Positions 41,120-51,601 of a DNA stretch of 64,000 nucleotides are shown here, one piece after another; the first letter of the stretch is position 1, and every line of letters begins with the position of its first letter. This DNA comes from Narthecium ossifragum (taxonomy: Eukaryota; Streptophyta; Magnoliopsida; Dioscoreales; Nartheciaceae): contig OY986973.1 of NCBI GenBank assembly GCA_963920575.1, positions 496,001 through 560,000 of the forward strand. Reading direction: 5' to 3'. A program made the position numbers and the translations under genes. The notes beneath the pieces are model-generated. The model made no database searches. It was not told the origin of the DNA and was given only the letters and a program-made list of their open reading frames with translations.

Positions 41120-42630
41120 TCATTCTCGTTTAGAAGCTATCTGAGGCTGGTGTTCATTCCATTCTAGCAGCATCCATATGATCGATGTGCCTAAGACAGT
41201 CAGAACAATCTCATAAGCCAAACTCCACAAGAATAAACTCATAAAGGCTAGCTGTCCATAAACAAAGAAGAAGAGAACCTAACAACAAGACCTACGAGTA
41301 ACCAAATGAAAATATACAGCTAAATATCATATGGGGTGCATAACATATATAGAATTAATCTATCACAAAGCTCTCTTCCAATTTCATGCATTGCTGAATG
41401 GTTTTAACTTATAATCGCTACAAGGAATCCATTCAGCAAAGAAAAAGCCAACAATTCAAAAATACTGCTGCATGGAACTATTGTAAGAGAACAAAGAGAA
41501 GAAAAAATACAAAGCTGCACGCAAATGAGATTAAGACTTAACCCCTCATTAACCAAAACTGGCATAGTTCTTGTTTCCCTTCCATTTTCACACTGCATCT
41601 GAAGCTGAATCCCATTTCCATATCATGTCTCAACTTCAAGGGTATTCCTTATAACCCCACTCCACTACAAGAATGCTCTTTTTCCAAAAATCTAGTCACA
41701 TAGAGTTTAAAAACAGTTAGTCCCAAAAGCTTAACTCATTAGGAAAGGAACCAACATGCATATCATGCCAACAAACGAAAGACCATACGAGTCCCGACCA
41801 AGACAGCCTAACAAGGTCCATTGCTAGCGTTTTTTCTGAGATAAACATACTCTAATGCAAGGCTAGGACTCATGCAAGCAAAAATTCAAGAAGTTGATCT
41901 AAGGGCCATTGGTGGCATTGTCTCAGATCAGCAATTCCTATTCCAGGAATTGAACTGAGCACATAATACAAGCAAATATTCAAGAAGGAGATCGAATCAT
42001 ATGTCAACCACCTCCACCAAAAAAATATCGACTGGACCTACAGAGATCTCGTAATAATACGAATAGATCCACTAGATGGTACACACATAATGCATTCAAA
42101 CCTAAAGTTTCTTAAGGCTAACTTCATTAAAACCATACATATAAAGGAATAACAAACTGCTCACAATGACACCTACGCAGTTTAGTTGATCAAATGGTTT
42201 TCAGTCAATATAAAGGAAGCATACCTGCAAAGATGCCCACAGTCGTAAGATTTCCAGCAGCCATGGTATGGTATACCAAGTATTCAGTCAAGAAATGGCC
42301 AAATGCATAGATGAATGACAAGAATGTGGCAATGTAAAGGGGCTTATTGCTGAGATTCAGTGCGCAAAGCCAGCAGAGCGTGCAGGTGAGAAGCGTCCAG
42401 ACCCCAAATGTCCTCCCATGGACATCAGTCACTACACACAAGAGATCCATGGCTGGAATCAGAGATACAATAACAAAGCATTGTTTTGGGTGGTAGTAAA
42501 GGAGGGAGCTTTTACTCAGGGTTTGGGAGAAGACGGCGAGGCGGAGAGCCCATATGTCGAAGAAGCCGAACCAGACGGAGGCGAGGCGGAGGCAACCCAC
42601 CAGCATCAGCCACCAACCCAGCGGCCTCAT
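41120..42630 (-). CDS. Ergosterol biosynthesis protein 28 homolog, three exons
   Basis: Exons read from high to low coordinates: 42630-42516, 42431-42225 and 41190-41120, all with GT-AG introns. The lengths, 115+207+71, give 130 residues and a stop. The protein starts MRPLGWWLMLVGCLRLASVW and keeps the ERG28 family core TDVHGRTFGVWTLLTCTLC, NLSNKPLYIATFLSFIYAFG, HFLTEYLVYHTM, then GTSIIWMLLEWNEHQ. Four hydrophobic helices fit the known role as an ER membrane scaffold tethering sterol C-4 demethylation enzymes. The length matches the roughly 129-residue plant proteins. The first intron (84 bases) has no stop in frame, so unspliced DNA looks like one long frame; the family alignment shows that it is spliced out. 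The start codon is 421 bases from that of NFS1 on the other strand. Confidence 0.93.
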
Positions 42631-43051
42631 CTCTCCGGCAATTCGTCGAATAGTCGGCGGGTGCGGTCGGATCCCGGCTTTGACGGCGTATCCAAAGATT
42701 GATTCCAAACGAGATCGCTTTCTTTGAAGTTGGACGAATCCGTGGACTGTTGGTAGACCCTGTGGCCTGAGCCCTGAGCTGTTGTCAATAAGGGCCCACG
42801 TACGAATAGGATAAGCCCATCTCCGGCCCAACCTGATCTAAGCCCAAATTATGATTGGAACCACTTTCTAGATCCAATTTCCACCATCTGCGTAACCCAG
42901 ATGCGCACAAGTGGCACAATTCCAACCGCTAATCGGCCCTTCTTCTTAATTTTCCCTATTACACCACACCGCCTCCACCCAGCCGTCCACCGCCTCATCC
43001 GCAGATCGAAGGTAGCGTCTTTCACTACTGTTCCACCCCGCCGCCACAGTC
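42631..43051. promoter_or_regulatory. Shared divergent promoter region of ERG28 and NFS1
   Basis: Two ubiquitously needed genes start on opposite strands 421 bases apart, so this stretch must hold both core promoters and 5' leaders. I see no strong TATA box. It is C-rich on the NFS1 side. Open frames inside are composition artefacts. Confidence 0.6.
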
Positions 43052-44416
43052 ATGGCCGCGAAGCCTCTCCTCCGCCGCCTCCTGCGCCTCTCCTCTTCTC
43101 GCCGTAGCCCCTTCTCCACCTCCGCGGCTGCCGCTGCGGCCGTTGAGGAACCGATCTCCACCGCCTCAGATGAAGGCGTGATCTCTATGAAGGGCGTCAA
43201 GATCTTCGGCCGGCCTCTTTACCTCGACATGCAAGCCACCACCCCCGTCGACCCCCGTGTTTTAGATGCCATGCTTCCCTTCTATATCTCCAGCTTCGGC
43301 AACCCCCACTCACGAACCCACCTTTACGGCTGGGAGTCCGATGCCGCCGTCGAGCACGCTCGCTCCCAGGTCGCCGCCGTCGTCGGCGCCTCCCCAAAAG
43401 AACTCTTTTTTACATCGGGCGCCACTGAATCCAACAATATCTCCGTCAAGGGGCTCATGCGTTTCCACCGCTCATCGAAGCGCCACGTTGTGACCACCCA
43501 GACTGAGCACAAGTGCGTCCTCGACTCATGCCGCCATCTCCAGCAAGAGGGGTTCGAAGTGACCTACCTTCCCGTGCGCCCCGACGGGTTAATCGACCTC
43601 GAAGCCCTCTCCGCCGCAATCCGCGAAGACACCGGGCTCGTCTCCGTCATGGCCGTCAACAATGAAATCGGCGTCGTCCAACCCCTGGAGGAAATTGGCG
43701 CGATTTGTAAGCAAAAAGGCGTGCCTTTTCACACGGATGCTGCCCAGGCCCTCGGCAAGGTGCCCATCGACGTCGATCGCATGAATATTTCTTTGATGTC
43801 TCTGAGCGGCCATAAGGTCTACGGGCCCAAAGGCATCGGCGCGCTCTATGTCAGGCGCCGCCCAAGAGTCCGCGTCGAACCACAGATGAGTGGCGGCGGG
43901 CAGGAGCGCGGCATCCGCAGCGGCACCGTTCCGACCCCCTTGGCCGTTGGGTTCGGCGCCGCCTGTGAGCTCGCTGCCCATGAGATGGAGTATGACAACC
44001 GCCGGATCACCGCACTCAAAGAGCGCCTCTTGAATGGCATTCGATCCAAATTGGATGGAGTTGTTATCAACGGGAGTGTTGAGCATCGGTATCCAGGGAA
44101 TTTGAATCTATCGTTTGCATATGTTGAGGGAGAGAGCTTGTTGATGGGGCTCAAGGAGGTAGCAGTGTCGAGCGGGAGCGCTTGCACTAGTGCTAGCTTG
44201 GAGCCATCCTATGTTCTTCGCGCACTTGGCGTGGATGAGGATATGGCGCATACGTCAATTCGGTTTGGCATAGGAAGGTTTACTACAGAGGCGGAGATTG
44301 ATCGGGCTGTTGAGCTCACGGTTAATCAGGTGGAGAAGCTGAGGGAGATGAGCCCTCTATATGAGATGGTGAAGGAAGGGATCGACATCAAGAGCATCCA
44401 GTGGGCGCAGCACTGA
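43052..44416 (+). CDS. NFS1: Mitochondrial cysteine desulfurase NFS1, intronless
   Basis: A 454-residue PLP enzyme that takes sulphur from L-cysteine for mitochondrial iron-sulphur cluster assembly, working with ISD11 and the ISU scaffold. Residues 1 to about 45 are rich in Arg, Ser and Ala and lack acidic residues at first, a typical mitochondrial presequence. The catalytic part shows [15 protein letters not shown] (57-70), SGATESNN (122-129), His153 in TEHK, Asp229 in HTDAAQ, the PLP lysine Lys255 in [11 protein letters not shown], and the persulfide-carrying Cys378 in [14 protein letters not shown], followed by SIRFGIGRF. Length is as usual for plant NFS1. The single exon and GC-rich third positions are seen in many plant copies. 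Start: first ATG in frame, directly followed by the presequence. Confidence 0.96.
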   Translation: MAAKPLLRRLLRLSSSRRSPFSTSAAAAAAVEEPISTASDEGVISMKGVKIFGRPLYLDMQATTPVDPRVLDAMLPFYISSFGNPHSRTHLYGWESDAAVEHARSQVAAVVGASPKELFFTSGATESNNISVKGLMRFHRSSKRHVVTTQTEHKCVLDSCRHLQQEGFEVTYLPVRPDGLIDLEALSAAIREDTGLVSVMAVNNEIGVVQPLEEIGAICKQKGVPFHTDAAQALGKVPIDVDRMNISLMSLSGHKVYGPKGIGALYVRRRPRVRVEPQMSGGGQERGIRSGTVPTPLAVGFGAACELAAHEMEYDNRRITALKERLLNGIRSKLDGVVINGSVEHRYPGNLNLSFAYVEGESLLMGLKEVAVSSGSACTSASLEPSYVLRALGVDEDMAHTSIRFGIGRFTTEAEIDRAVELTVNQVEKLREMSPLYEMVKEGIDIKSIQWAQH

Positions 44417-45050
44417 GAATGCCACATGTAGCGAAGCAAGAGTAGTAGCAGCAAATGAAGAGGAGGATGGAATGACAAACGCCAGGGTGAGGTTGATTGG
44501 CATCCAGAGCTACTGGTGCGCAAGCTTGCTTTCCTTTACCAGGTTAAGTGGTATCCTCTTCAAGGTATTTGTGTAGTAGTAGTAGTAAGATACTGCATTT
44601 TTTTTTTTTTTTTGGTTTGTGCAAAGTGGCCAGTGTCCAATGCTTGTTAACTATTTCGAAGTTTATAGTTTAAAAAAACTTTTACTTTTATGAGAGGTGA
44701 TTATGAATTTTCCTTTGGAGTTAAATTTCGCAGAAAGATGCTTCTAAATTTTAATAGAAGATGAGCAAGCCCATACATAGCATGCAGTGAAGGAGTCGAT
44801 AATTGCTAGGACTTGCTATATGGAGTTCAATGCTATTAGTTTTGAACTATTAGTTTTGAACTGATGTCATCAACATTTCCACACAAAGAATGAGTAGTGG
44901 TCAAGACTCGATTTGAGGGCATCATCTGCATCAGGAAGAGCAGCAATTTACCATGTGAATAAAACTTGGACTATGGTAGAGATGTGAGATAGAAAAACCA
45001 ATTATAGATTCCAGAGGACAGATGGATGTAAACCACACATCGTGGTTAAG

Positions 45051-45570
45051 AGGCAGCAAAGTCATGCTTGCTGGGTTTTTTTTTGTCAAAGTTAGTTGCA
45101 AAGTAAAAAGAAGTTTATCTGAAATGAAAGGAGCAACTTCCTCAGCGTTTGTGTCTGCCTGCCTGCGCTGCAGCAAGGTCCTGAAGACGTGGTGTGGTGC
45201 CCATACCTGGTGCCTTAATTCTCCAAAGCTTTCGCCTGTAATTTTTGAACATTGTCCTCTGCAACATGTTTTAAACATAAGGGATAAGGCTGGTATGTAT
45301 AGCGAATGAAAATCCCAAAATAAAAGAGGAGATTTTTATTGCATTAGACGCAAAAACTCGCTTAAATCAACAGGTCCGCAAAAGCATAAGGATTAAGAGA
45401 TAGATGGCATAAAATTTTAACAGAGTTGTGATCTAATAGCAAAGTCATGGTTGGTTTTTTTTTTGTCAAAGTTACTTGTGAGGTAAAAGTAATGATCTGA
45501 AATGAAAGGCGTTGCTTCCGTGTTTATGTTACCTTCATCCTGGTCATCAAATTGGCGTACTGCGCTGCAG
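45051..45570. repeat. Imperfect tandem duplication downstream of NFS1
   Basis: The stretch GTCATGCTTGCTGGGTTTTTTTTTGTC and on through ATCTGAAATGAAAGG to CTGCGCTGCAG (about 45051-45172) is repeated at about 45441-45570 with many differences. The NFS1 relic at 45.8 kb lies beyond the second copy, so both may come from one old duplication of the NFS1 3' region. Confidence 0.55.
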
Positions 45571-45807
45571 ATGTTGAACCAAACATATGATTATAAATCA
45601 TTCATGCCAACCAAACGGACCGTTATGCAACGTTGGCGGATGCAGACAACCGAACGGCCCATCAAGGAGATGAAAGTGGGGCCTATTTTGACCAAATTTG
45701 GCAGCTGATAAATTTGTGGGCCGTGGGTCAAGTCATCTAAACATAGGAATGGACTAACTCAGCCCATGGCATCACCACACATACGTCATTGTCCTTTGTA
45801 CAGGCCG

Positions 45808-45868
45808 CGGATATGGCGCAGTGCAAAGAATGGGCCGTTGAGCTCACGGTTCGGGTGGAGAAGCTGTG
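45808..45868 (+). pseudogene. Short NFS1 C-terminal relic
   Basis: GCGGATATGGCGCA then GGGCCGTTGAGCTCACGGTT then GGTGGAGAAGCTG match, in order, the NFS1 coding sequence at 44242-44341, with the 50 or so bases between the first two blocks missing and a few bases lost before the third. It has no coding capacity. It is evidence of a decayed partial duplication of NFS1. Confidence 0.65.
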
Positions 45869-46659
45869 GATACAGAAAAGCAACAGGGAGCAATAGGACA
45901 ATGGCACTAGGGGTCAATTTCCACGCGGAGCACCGAGGCCGAGGCCTGTCAGCAGCAGCCGTGGGTGAAGGACGGCTCTCCTAGGGTGATTTTACTTGAA
46001 TTTAAACCAAATTTAAGTATGATGTATTTTTGTTTAAACCTCCGTTCGTTCGCCTAGACGAATATAGGTTACGTTAGGATAATTTTATATTAATATAATC
46101 TAACGCCGAATCAACTGGGTCTGGGAGCATCATGACACTGGCATCAGTGCTCAATTTCCATGCCCCCCCCGGGCGCCGCCGCCGCCGTAGGCGTGAGCCG
46201 CAGCATGACAACAATCGCTTTATAACCTCGCCTAGGACCGACGAGCCTACCAATAAGTGCTTTAATACTCTCCCTAAGATTGCAGAGCCTACTGGGTTCA
46301 GTCCAGTTATAAGTGCTGATATTATCGGTAAACTTTTATATGATAATTTAGCTTTATCATTTAACTATAGAACCCATAGAGACATTATGTATATATAACC
46401 ATGAAAGAACTGCTTAACCGAAAAACTTAAACCAATATCTGGTCACACTTATAAGAGGCAGCAGAGAGAGAATAAACCTTTATCCGATGATTTGGGTTTC
46501 TTTCCATCCAAGATTCTAAGATTGTGATGTTGCTAGGGTATACTTGCATGTCTTAAGCCAAAGATTTACTCTTTTCAATTTTTGAGAATTTTTTTACTTA
46601 ATTCTTTCTGATTATCGCAGGTACCGACAAATAGTTTTAAAAAAATACAGAGTATATCA

Positions 46660-46906
46660 TCCTTATATAGCATGATGGTTAACAATGAAACTTTTGATTT
46701 GTCCTAATGACGTCCTATGTGGCAGGGATGATTCTAGGTGGAGCCTAGGTGGAAGGGAGTTAGTGGGAGAAATGGGAAATTAGTGAGGAGAGTTAGTGAG
46801 AGGGGTGGAAAGTTAGTGGGGGGAGTTAGGAGGGTTAGTGGGGAGTTAGTAGGAGAGATGGGGAGAAAGGGTAGTTACCCTACCAGGTGGTAGGGGGATT
46901 TACTAG
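46660..46906 (+). mobile_element. Helitron-like 3' end
   Basis: A hairpin CCCTACCA-GG-TGGTAGGG (46878-46895) is followed by GGATTTA and CTAG|T (46903-46907), as at Helitron 3' termini; upstream is a region of repeated GGGAGTTAGTGGG-like motifs. The closing structure resembles that of the element at 19157 (same hairpin plan). The 5' end was not identified, so the start given is arbitrary. Confidence 0.4.
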
Positions 46907-46976
46907 TATACATATATGCCAATAGTGAAGTCCTATATTTGCTTACAATTGTCAAAACATTGGTGCCAGAGCCTTA

Positions 46977-47166
46977 GCCCATGTTTGGTATGATCCTCAT
47001 TTCTACTTTCAAACATCAAAAGTAATTGTTACTATTTTATCATCATTTCATCTATCATCACCGTTCTATTTTTTTTTTATCCTCATTCATTAATCTCATC
47101 TTTTCTAATCTTTTTAATCATATTCCCCTTAACTCCACTTTTTCTAAGTCCATATGAAACGGAGGC
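46977..47166. mobile_element. Tourist-like MITE, 190 bp
   Basis: Ends GCCCATGTTTGGTATGA and, inward from the right, GCCTCCGTTTCATATGGA are imperfect inverted repeats, flanked by the 3-bp duplication TTA (46974-46976 and 47167-47169) expected of PIF/Harbinger-type elements. The interior is a T-rich stretch with TTTTTCTAA and ACTCCACTTTTTC. No coding sequence. Confidence 0.7.
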
Positions 47167-47169
47167 TTA

Positions 47170-48540
47170 ATGGAATCTGCTATTCAGACGTGCTGCTACT
47201 ACTTGGCCAATAATTGCCATATATAACTAACTTCAAAGTCGATGTGAGTTTGCTTCCTGAAGTGAATTGTGGGTATGCTTCAGCCTGAAGTGAATGTTGG
47301 AAAGTCACATTCGGCTCTGTTCCTGATTCGATGATAGATTGGTCCTGCCATTTAGTCATCAATTAGTTCATGGGTTTTGACTTTTGATGGAGACGTGGCA
47401 CCGGCCGGCAGCCTGTTAAGTAGTGTTCTATCACAACTATAACTAGAAAGCTAACAAGCTCACGTTGAAAGGAAAATGAAGCATGAGCAGAAGAATTATT
47501 GTACTCGTCCAAAATTGTGGTCATTGTTTTGTTTGTATATATGTGACAAAGATCAAAGGAGCCAATACCACTTCTTTATTCCTAGGGTGATCTTCTTTCT
47601 TCCTGCCTTCTGTTTTTAATGCCATCATCACTTTCTTTTTTGTTAAACAAGTTAAGTACGGAACAAGTGATTCGTGAAAAGTGCTTGATCTGAATCGTCT
47701 GATATCACGTTTATTCCTATGATGTAGTGTTGTATATTGCCAGAGTTGATGATGTAGTGTTATATATGCCAATCTGATTGTTTTTCGTGAAATATCCAAG
47801 AAATATGCCATTTTGATTGTGTTAATATGCATATGTAACGGGGTGAGAAAGATTTACCTAAATACTCTCACCTCATATATTCTCTCATGCTTAGTAACAA
47901 AGGGTGGTTTGATAATTTCCTCATATTTGGTTATTTTTTAATTTATTTAAGTTAAAATAGCTTATGGAGATTACAATTTTCCGATTAAATCCATGGGCTT
48001 TTCGAACATGCCTAACGCGGTCCCTCCGTCCACTCATCATCCACCTACTAACGTCGGTCGGTCCGATAGGTCCGGTCCAGACTGGACGGACCTGACCAAC
48101 AATTATCGATTTTGACTTTGATTGACTAAGTTTTGACATATTAAGCGGTAAGCTTAACTCTCTTCTTCATGGGCATTGGTAAGACCGGCCATCGAAGCTC
48201 CGACGACACCACTCACGGTTTCTTAGCCACCATCCTCCTCGGGGAACCCATCCATGCTCTCCATCCCCGGTAGATGAGGACGAGGTCTATGACGGTGACG
48301 TTCCGAGGTGCTCCGTCGCGATAGATCCGAATACCGCACGATCATGGAGCAGAGATTGCTCGATGTATGGGAGAGTGGCACCTCTGACGACTACTGGTGG
48401 TGAAACATCATCCTCTCGCGGCCAATTCTGGTGACCGGGGACTCATAAAACCGCCCCCGAGCTCCCGTCGATTGGAACGAAGTCTAACTCCAACATTAGT
48501 CAGAGATGGTCTCTGACTCGCGGGAAGGGGTGACCGTTGT
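47170..48540. other. Intergenic, no gene supported
   Basis: Open frames are short and of low complexity. GC rises from about 48010 to 48540, with GGTCCGATAGGTCCGG motifs, probably the edge of a decayed transposon that also includes the tandem repeat beginning at 48543. Confidence 0.35.
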
Positions 48541-48542
48541 CA

Positions 48543-48741
48543 GGTCATGTAACCTGGCTGGGCCTAGTTGATGTTAGGCTGTCCGAAAGTGCATGGACGG
48601 AGGGACCATATTAGGCTAGATCGGAAAGCTCATGGATTCATGTAACCTGGTTGGGCCTAGCTGATGTTAGGCTGTCCAACAACGCATGGACGGAGGGAGG
48701 GGCCATATTAGGCTAGATCGGAAAGCTCATGGATTCGATTA
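48543..48741 (+). repeat. Two-copy tandem repeat, about 98-bp period
   Basis: Units start CATGTAACCTGGCTGGGCCT at about 48545 and CATGTAACCTGGTTGGGCCT at about 48641. Both contain GATGTTAGGCTGTCC and end AGCTCATGGATTC. The second unit has a four-base GGAG insertion and a few substitutions. Confidence 0.9.
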
Positions 48742-49561
48742 AGAATTTTTGAAGTTCAAAAACTAGATAAAACTTATGGGAAGGCTCCACCGTAAAAACT
48801 TATACGACGCCGATTATTTCATGAACTTTTTTTGACATAAAAAATGTCTACATGATTTTGGTCATGATTCGAATGAATTCAAGAGACACCTCTCAGCTCT
48901 GATATCCCTACCTTGCCATAAAAGATAGGAGGAAACTGACAACCTGGTGATGATTGCCACCATTTAATGTGATGAATGAAAAGGCCCATCAATGCAGCAC
49001 CTCTCTCCACTCATCTTTTTTTGACACACATCAGATCAAAAGAAAAGAGGCAGGAGAAGAACACTAGTATAATGATCCCCCTCTTTCCTTTTTGAGCAAA
49101 CCTATGTTGTCCATCTCTTTTAACAACTCCACAGCTATAAATGCTTTCCATCTATCCATCCATCCATCTATCTTGTTATCTCTGTATTTTATATCATTTC
49201 ATTTCCTTGCAGGACAAGGTGATGAAGAGACGTGACATTTCATGTAGATGGGATAGCGTGCAATGAGCCCAGATAAATACGCGGATCTCCTCACGTCCGG
49301 ACTTTTCTGAGGCCAACTTTTGCTACAGAGATTGAAACAGGACAGATAGAAATACCATAATAATGAACTGATATGAGGTACATATGATAGTTTTACATTA
49401 TATTCTGATACTGATAGCAAAAACAAAGATTAGGAATGTTGATTGATTACAACCATCCAAACAGAAGAAACAAAAAGAAGCCAAAAGACTCAAGAACAGG
49501 TGGAAGGAAATGTCACTTGTTCTGGTAATTTATCCACAATTGAAATTGGTGTTTGATTCTT

Positions 49562-50014
49562 TCATGGGTTGAGGATGATGTCCCCACACTTGCATTTCCA
49601 GCTCAACGGCTTGTAGTTGGAGTTGTCATCAGCCCATGAAGAAGTGATGGCCTTTGATAAGTGTCCAGCTCCAGTCCTCCTCTGTTGTGGAACTGCAGGC
49701 ACCTGAACCGCCTCACAGTGGCCACAAGAGATGCATCTCCTCTCACACCTGGGAGGCCTGGATCCAATCATGGCCCTCACCATTACCATCTTTTCTCCTC
49801 TTCCACCAATCTAAACAACAATGCAACTCAAGTTACATACTGAATATAAGATCTAAAGACCTCCAATAAAGGATAATGGAAGGAAAAAAGGTCTCACCTT
49901 TGGGCCATCTTGAAGGCTAGACAGTGATCTCCCTTCAGCTGAGTGTCTCACTTGGCTGGAGCTCAGTAATAAGAGCAACGAGAGGAGAAGTTGAGAGTAG
50001 GAACAGAGACCCAT
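49562..50014 (-). CDS. EPIDERMAL PATTERNING FACTOR-like secreted peptide (EPFL1/2/3 type), two exons
   Basis: Exon 1 is 50014-49898 and exon 2 is 49810-49562, joined by a GT-AG intron, for a 121-residue precursor. Exon 1 encodes the signal peptide MGLCSYSQLLLSLLLLLSSS and a short pro-region. Exon 2 holds the mature peptide: MIGSRPPRCERRCISCGHCE, then AVQVPAVPQ, a variable loop (about residues 80-103) and NYKPLSWKCKCGDIILNP at the C-terminus. Six cysteines (61, 65, 68, 71, 112, 114) have the EPF/EPFL spacing for three disulphides. The IGSRPPRCE and NYKP-SWKCKCG signatures fit the EPFL1-3 branch, whose members signal through ERECTA-family receptors in organ growth and boundary patterning; STOMAGEN-like and EPF1/2 peptides differ in the loop. 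Which of the three it is cannot be settled here. Confidence 0.93.
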
Positions 50015-51601
50015 TGGCTGAAGTGAATAAATGAGAGAATGCTGGATAGGTAGGGGCTGCTCAGCTATCAGAACTGCTAAATAGATCAGTGGATGTGGCT
50101 GGTAGTATAGAGGTACCTCAGCTACATGGGCAACTGCAAAAGCCCACCAAAGAGACAGGCATTGAATGAATTATCCACCATAAAAGGCTCTGTTTTGGCC
50201 TGGGGGGGGGGGGGGGGGCAGATAGAGAAACCAGACCAAAACAGAGCAGCTCCAGAAGGACAACAGTTTGGAGCAGTGCTAACAAGAAGGAGAGAAAGGG
50301 ACCCAAAGGTTTCAAGAACACAGAAAGAAACCCATCGGCATCGATTCAAGAGCCACAAGCACCAAAACAAGAGAGAAGTCGAAGCTTGCATATGAGGGAA
50401 GCAGTGACAACAAAGGAGTTGGAGATATAGATAAAGCTCATTGAGGCATAGAAAGATAGAGAGAGAAAGAGATACTAAAAAGAGCAAAAGGGGCTGAAAG
50501 ACAGAAGAGAGAGGGTGAGTAGGGGATTCTTCCCAGAAACAGACATATGAGCACAGCTGTGAGTTTTCACTTTCCAATCTTCACTGCTGCCATTATTACT
50601 GGCCTGAGTTCTTTTTTTCTGTGAAAAGGGTGATTGCTTGTAGGGGTGGGTGTGTGTGCAGTAGTAGTACCAGTGTCACACGCCAAAACCCACCGACCCA
50701 CCATCTCCTCTCCTCTCCTTCACAGGAGGATTGTATACATTGAGATACCATACAATCTACAGTGTGCTCAGCAACCGCAGGGGCTGATGAGGGGGGCATC
50801 TTTATGCAATGTGGGTACTTTGTGCAACCATTCACACGATCACCCAACTGCTCATGTATTATGTTAGATATCCTTTATCAAGTGTAATTAGCTATGGTTT
50901 ATGTTAACTTCCAACTCTAAAAGAAGACATATTCTCTTCTTCTTTTTTCTCTGTTGAGCATGTGATAGGTATTCTGCACATTACCTTCCTGAGAGTGAGA
51001 GGGGCTTTCCTGAGAAAAAGCCATGGGTACATGTCTAGTTAGATGTAGTAGCGGGATAAGCAACTTGAAGTAATCTGTTTAGGAATCAGGAGCATTCATT
51101 TGGTTGAGATTTCCTTTGAAATCTGGGGATCTGAGGGACACTGGGACTTTCCTGAGAATGAATCTAATCTACATCAAAAACTTTAACAGGTTCTTTATTA
51201 GAAATCAAGGATGGAAGTCATTGTCCAAAAGATGGATCCTTCACTCTAAAGACAAGGTGGCGTGCACTGCCTTAAGAACACGGGCAAAGCAGTAGCTAGG
51301 TTTCAGGCCAGTATATATTATAAGCTAAAAGCCCCTAATCTATGGCAATGCAAGATTAAGATCAAAAAGAGCAAACAATCTTGGGAACTTGGTGCCATTT
51401 GGGTGTCTTGCAATCCCAGATAGGGTTTGGTTGCTTGGATACGATTTCCCAGCTAGCTTTTCCTTCCAGTTCCAGCAACTCTCACTAGGCTTTCCCCAGC
51501 CTTTATATACATCATACAAGAATTGTCTCTCAGTACTACCTCCAAAAAAAAACCCAAGAAGCTCAACTAGTCAAGGACCCAATTTGTTCTTGTAGCAGTC
51601 C
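50015..51601. other. Intergenic between EPFL and xylanase genes; includes their promoters
   Basis: Two divergent genes leave about 1.6 kb. 50202-50218 is a run of 17 G; 50280-50520 is purine-rich (GAGAGA, AAAGAG), which may be 5' leader or promoter DNA of the EPFL gene. No other gene is supported; frames on both strands reflect skewed composition. Confidence 0.5.

Noticed and set aside
42205..42831. A 208-residue single-exon ERG28
   Set aside because: The family alignment shows an extended N-terminus, an unspliced intron between SQTL and TDVHG, and a false end; the three-exon model gives the expected 130 residues.
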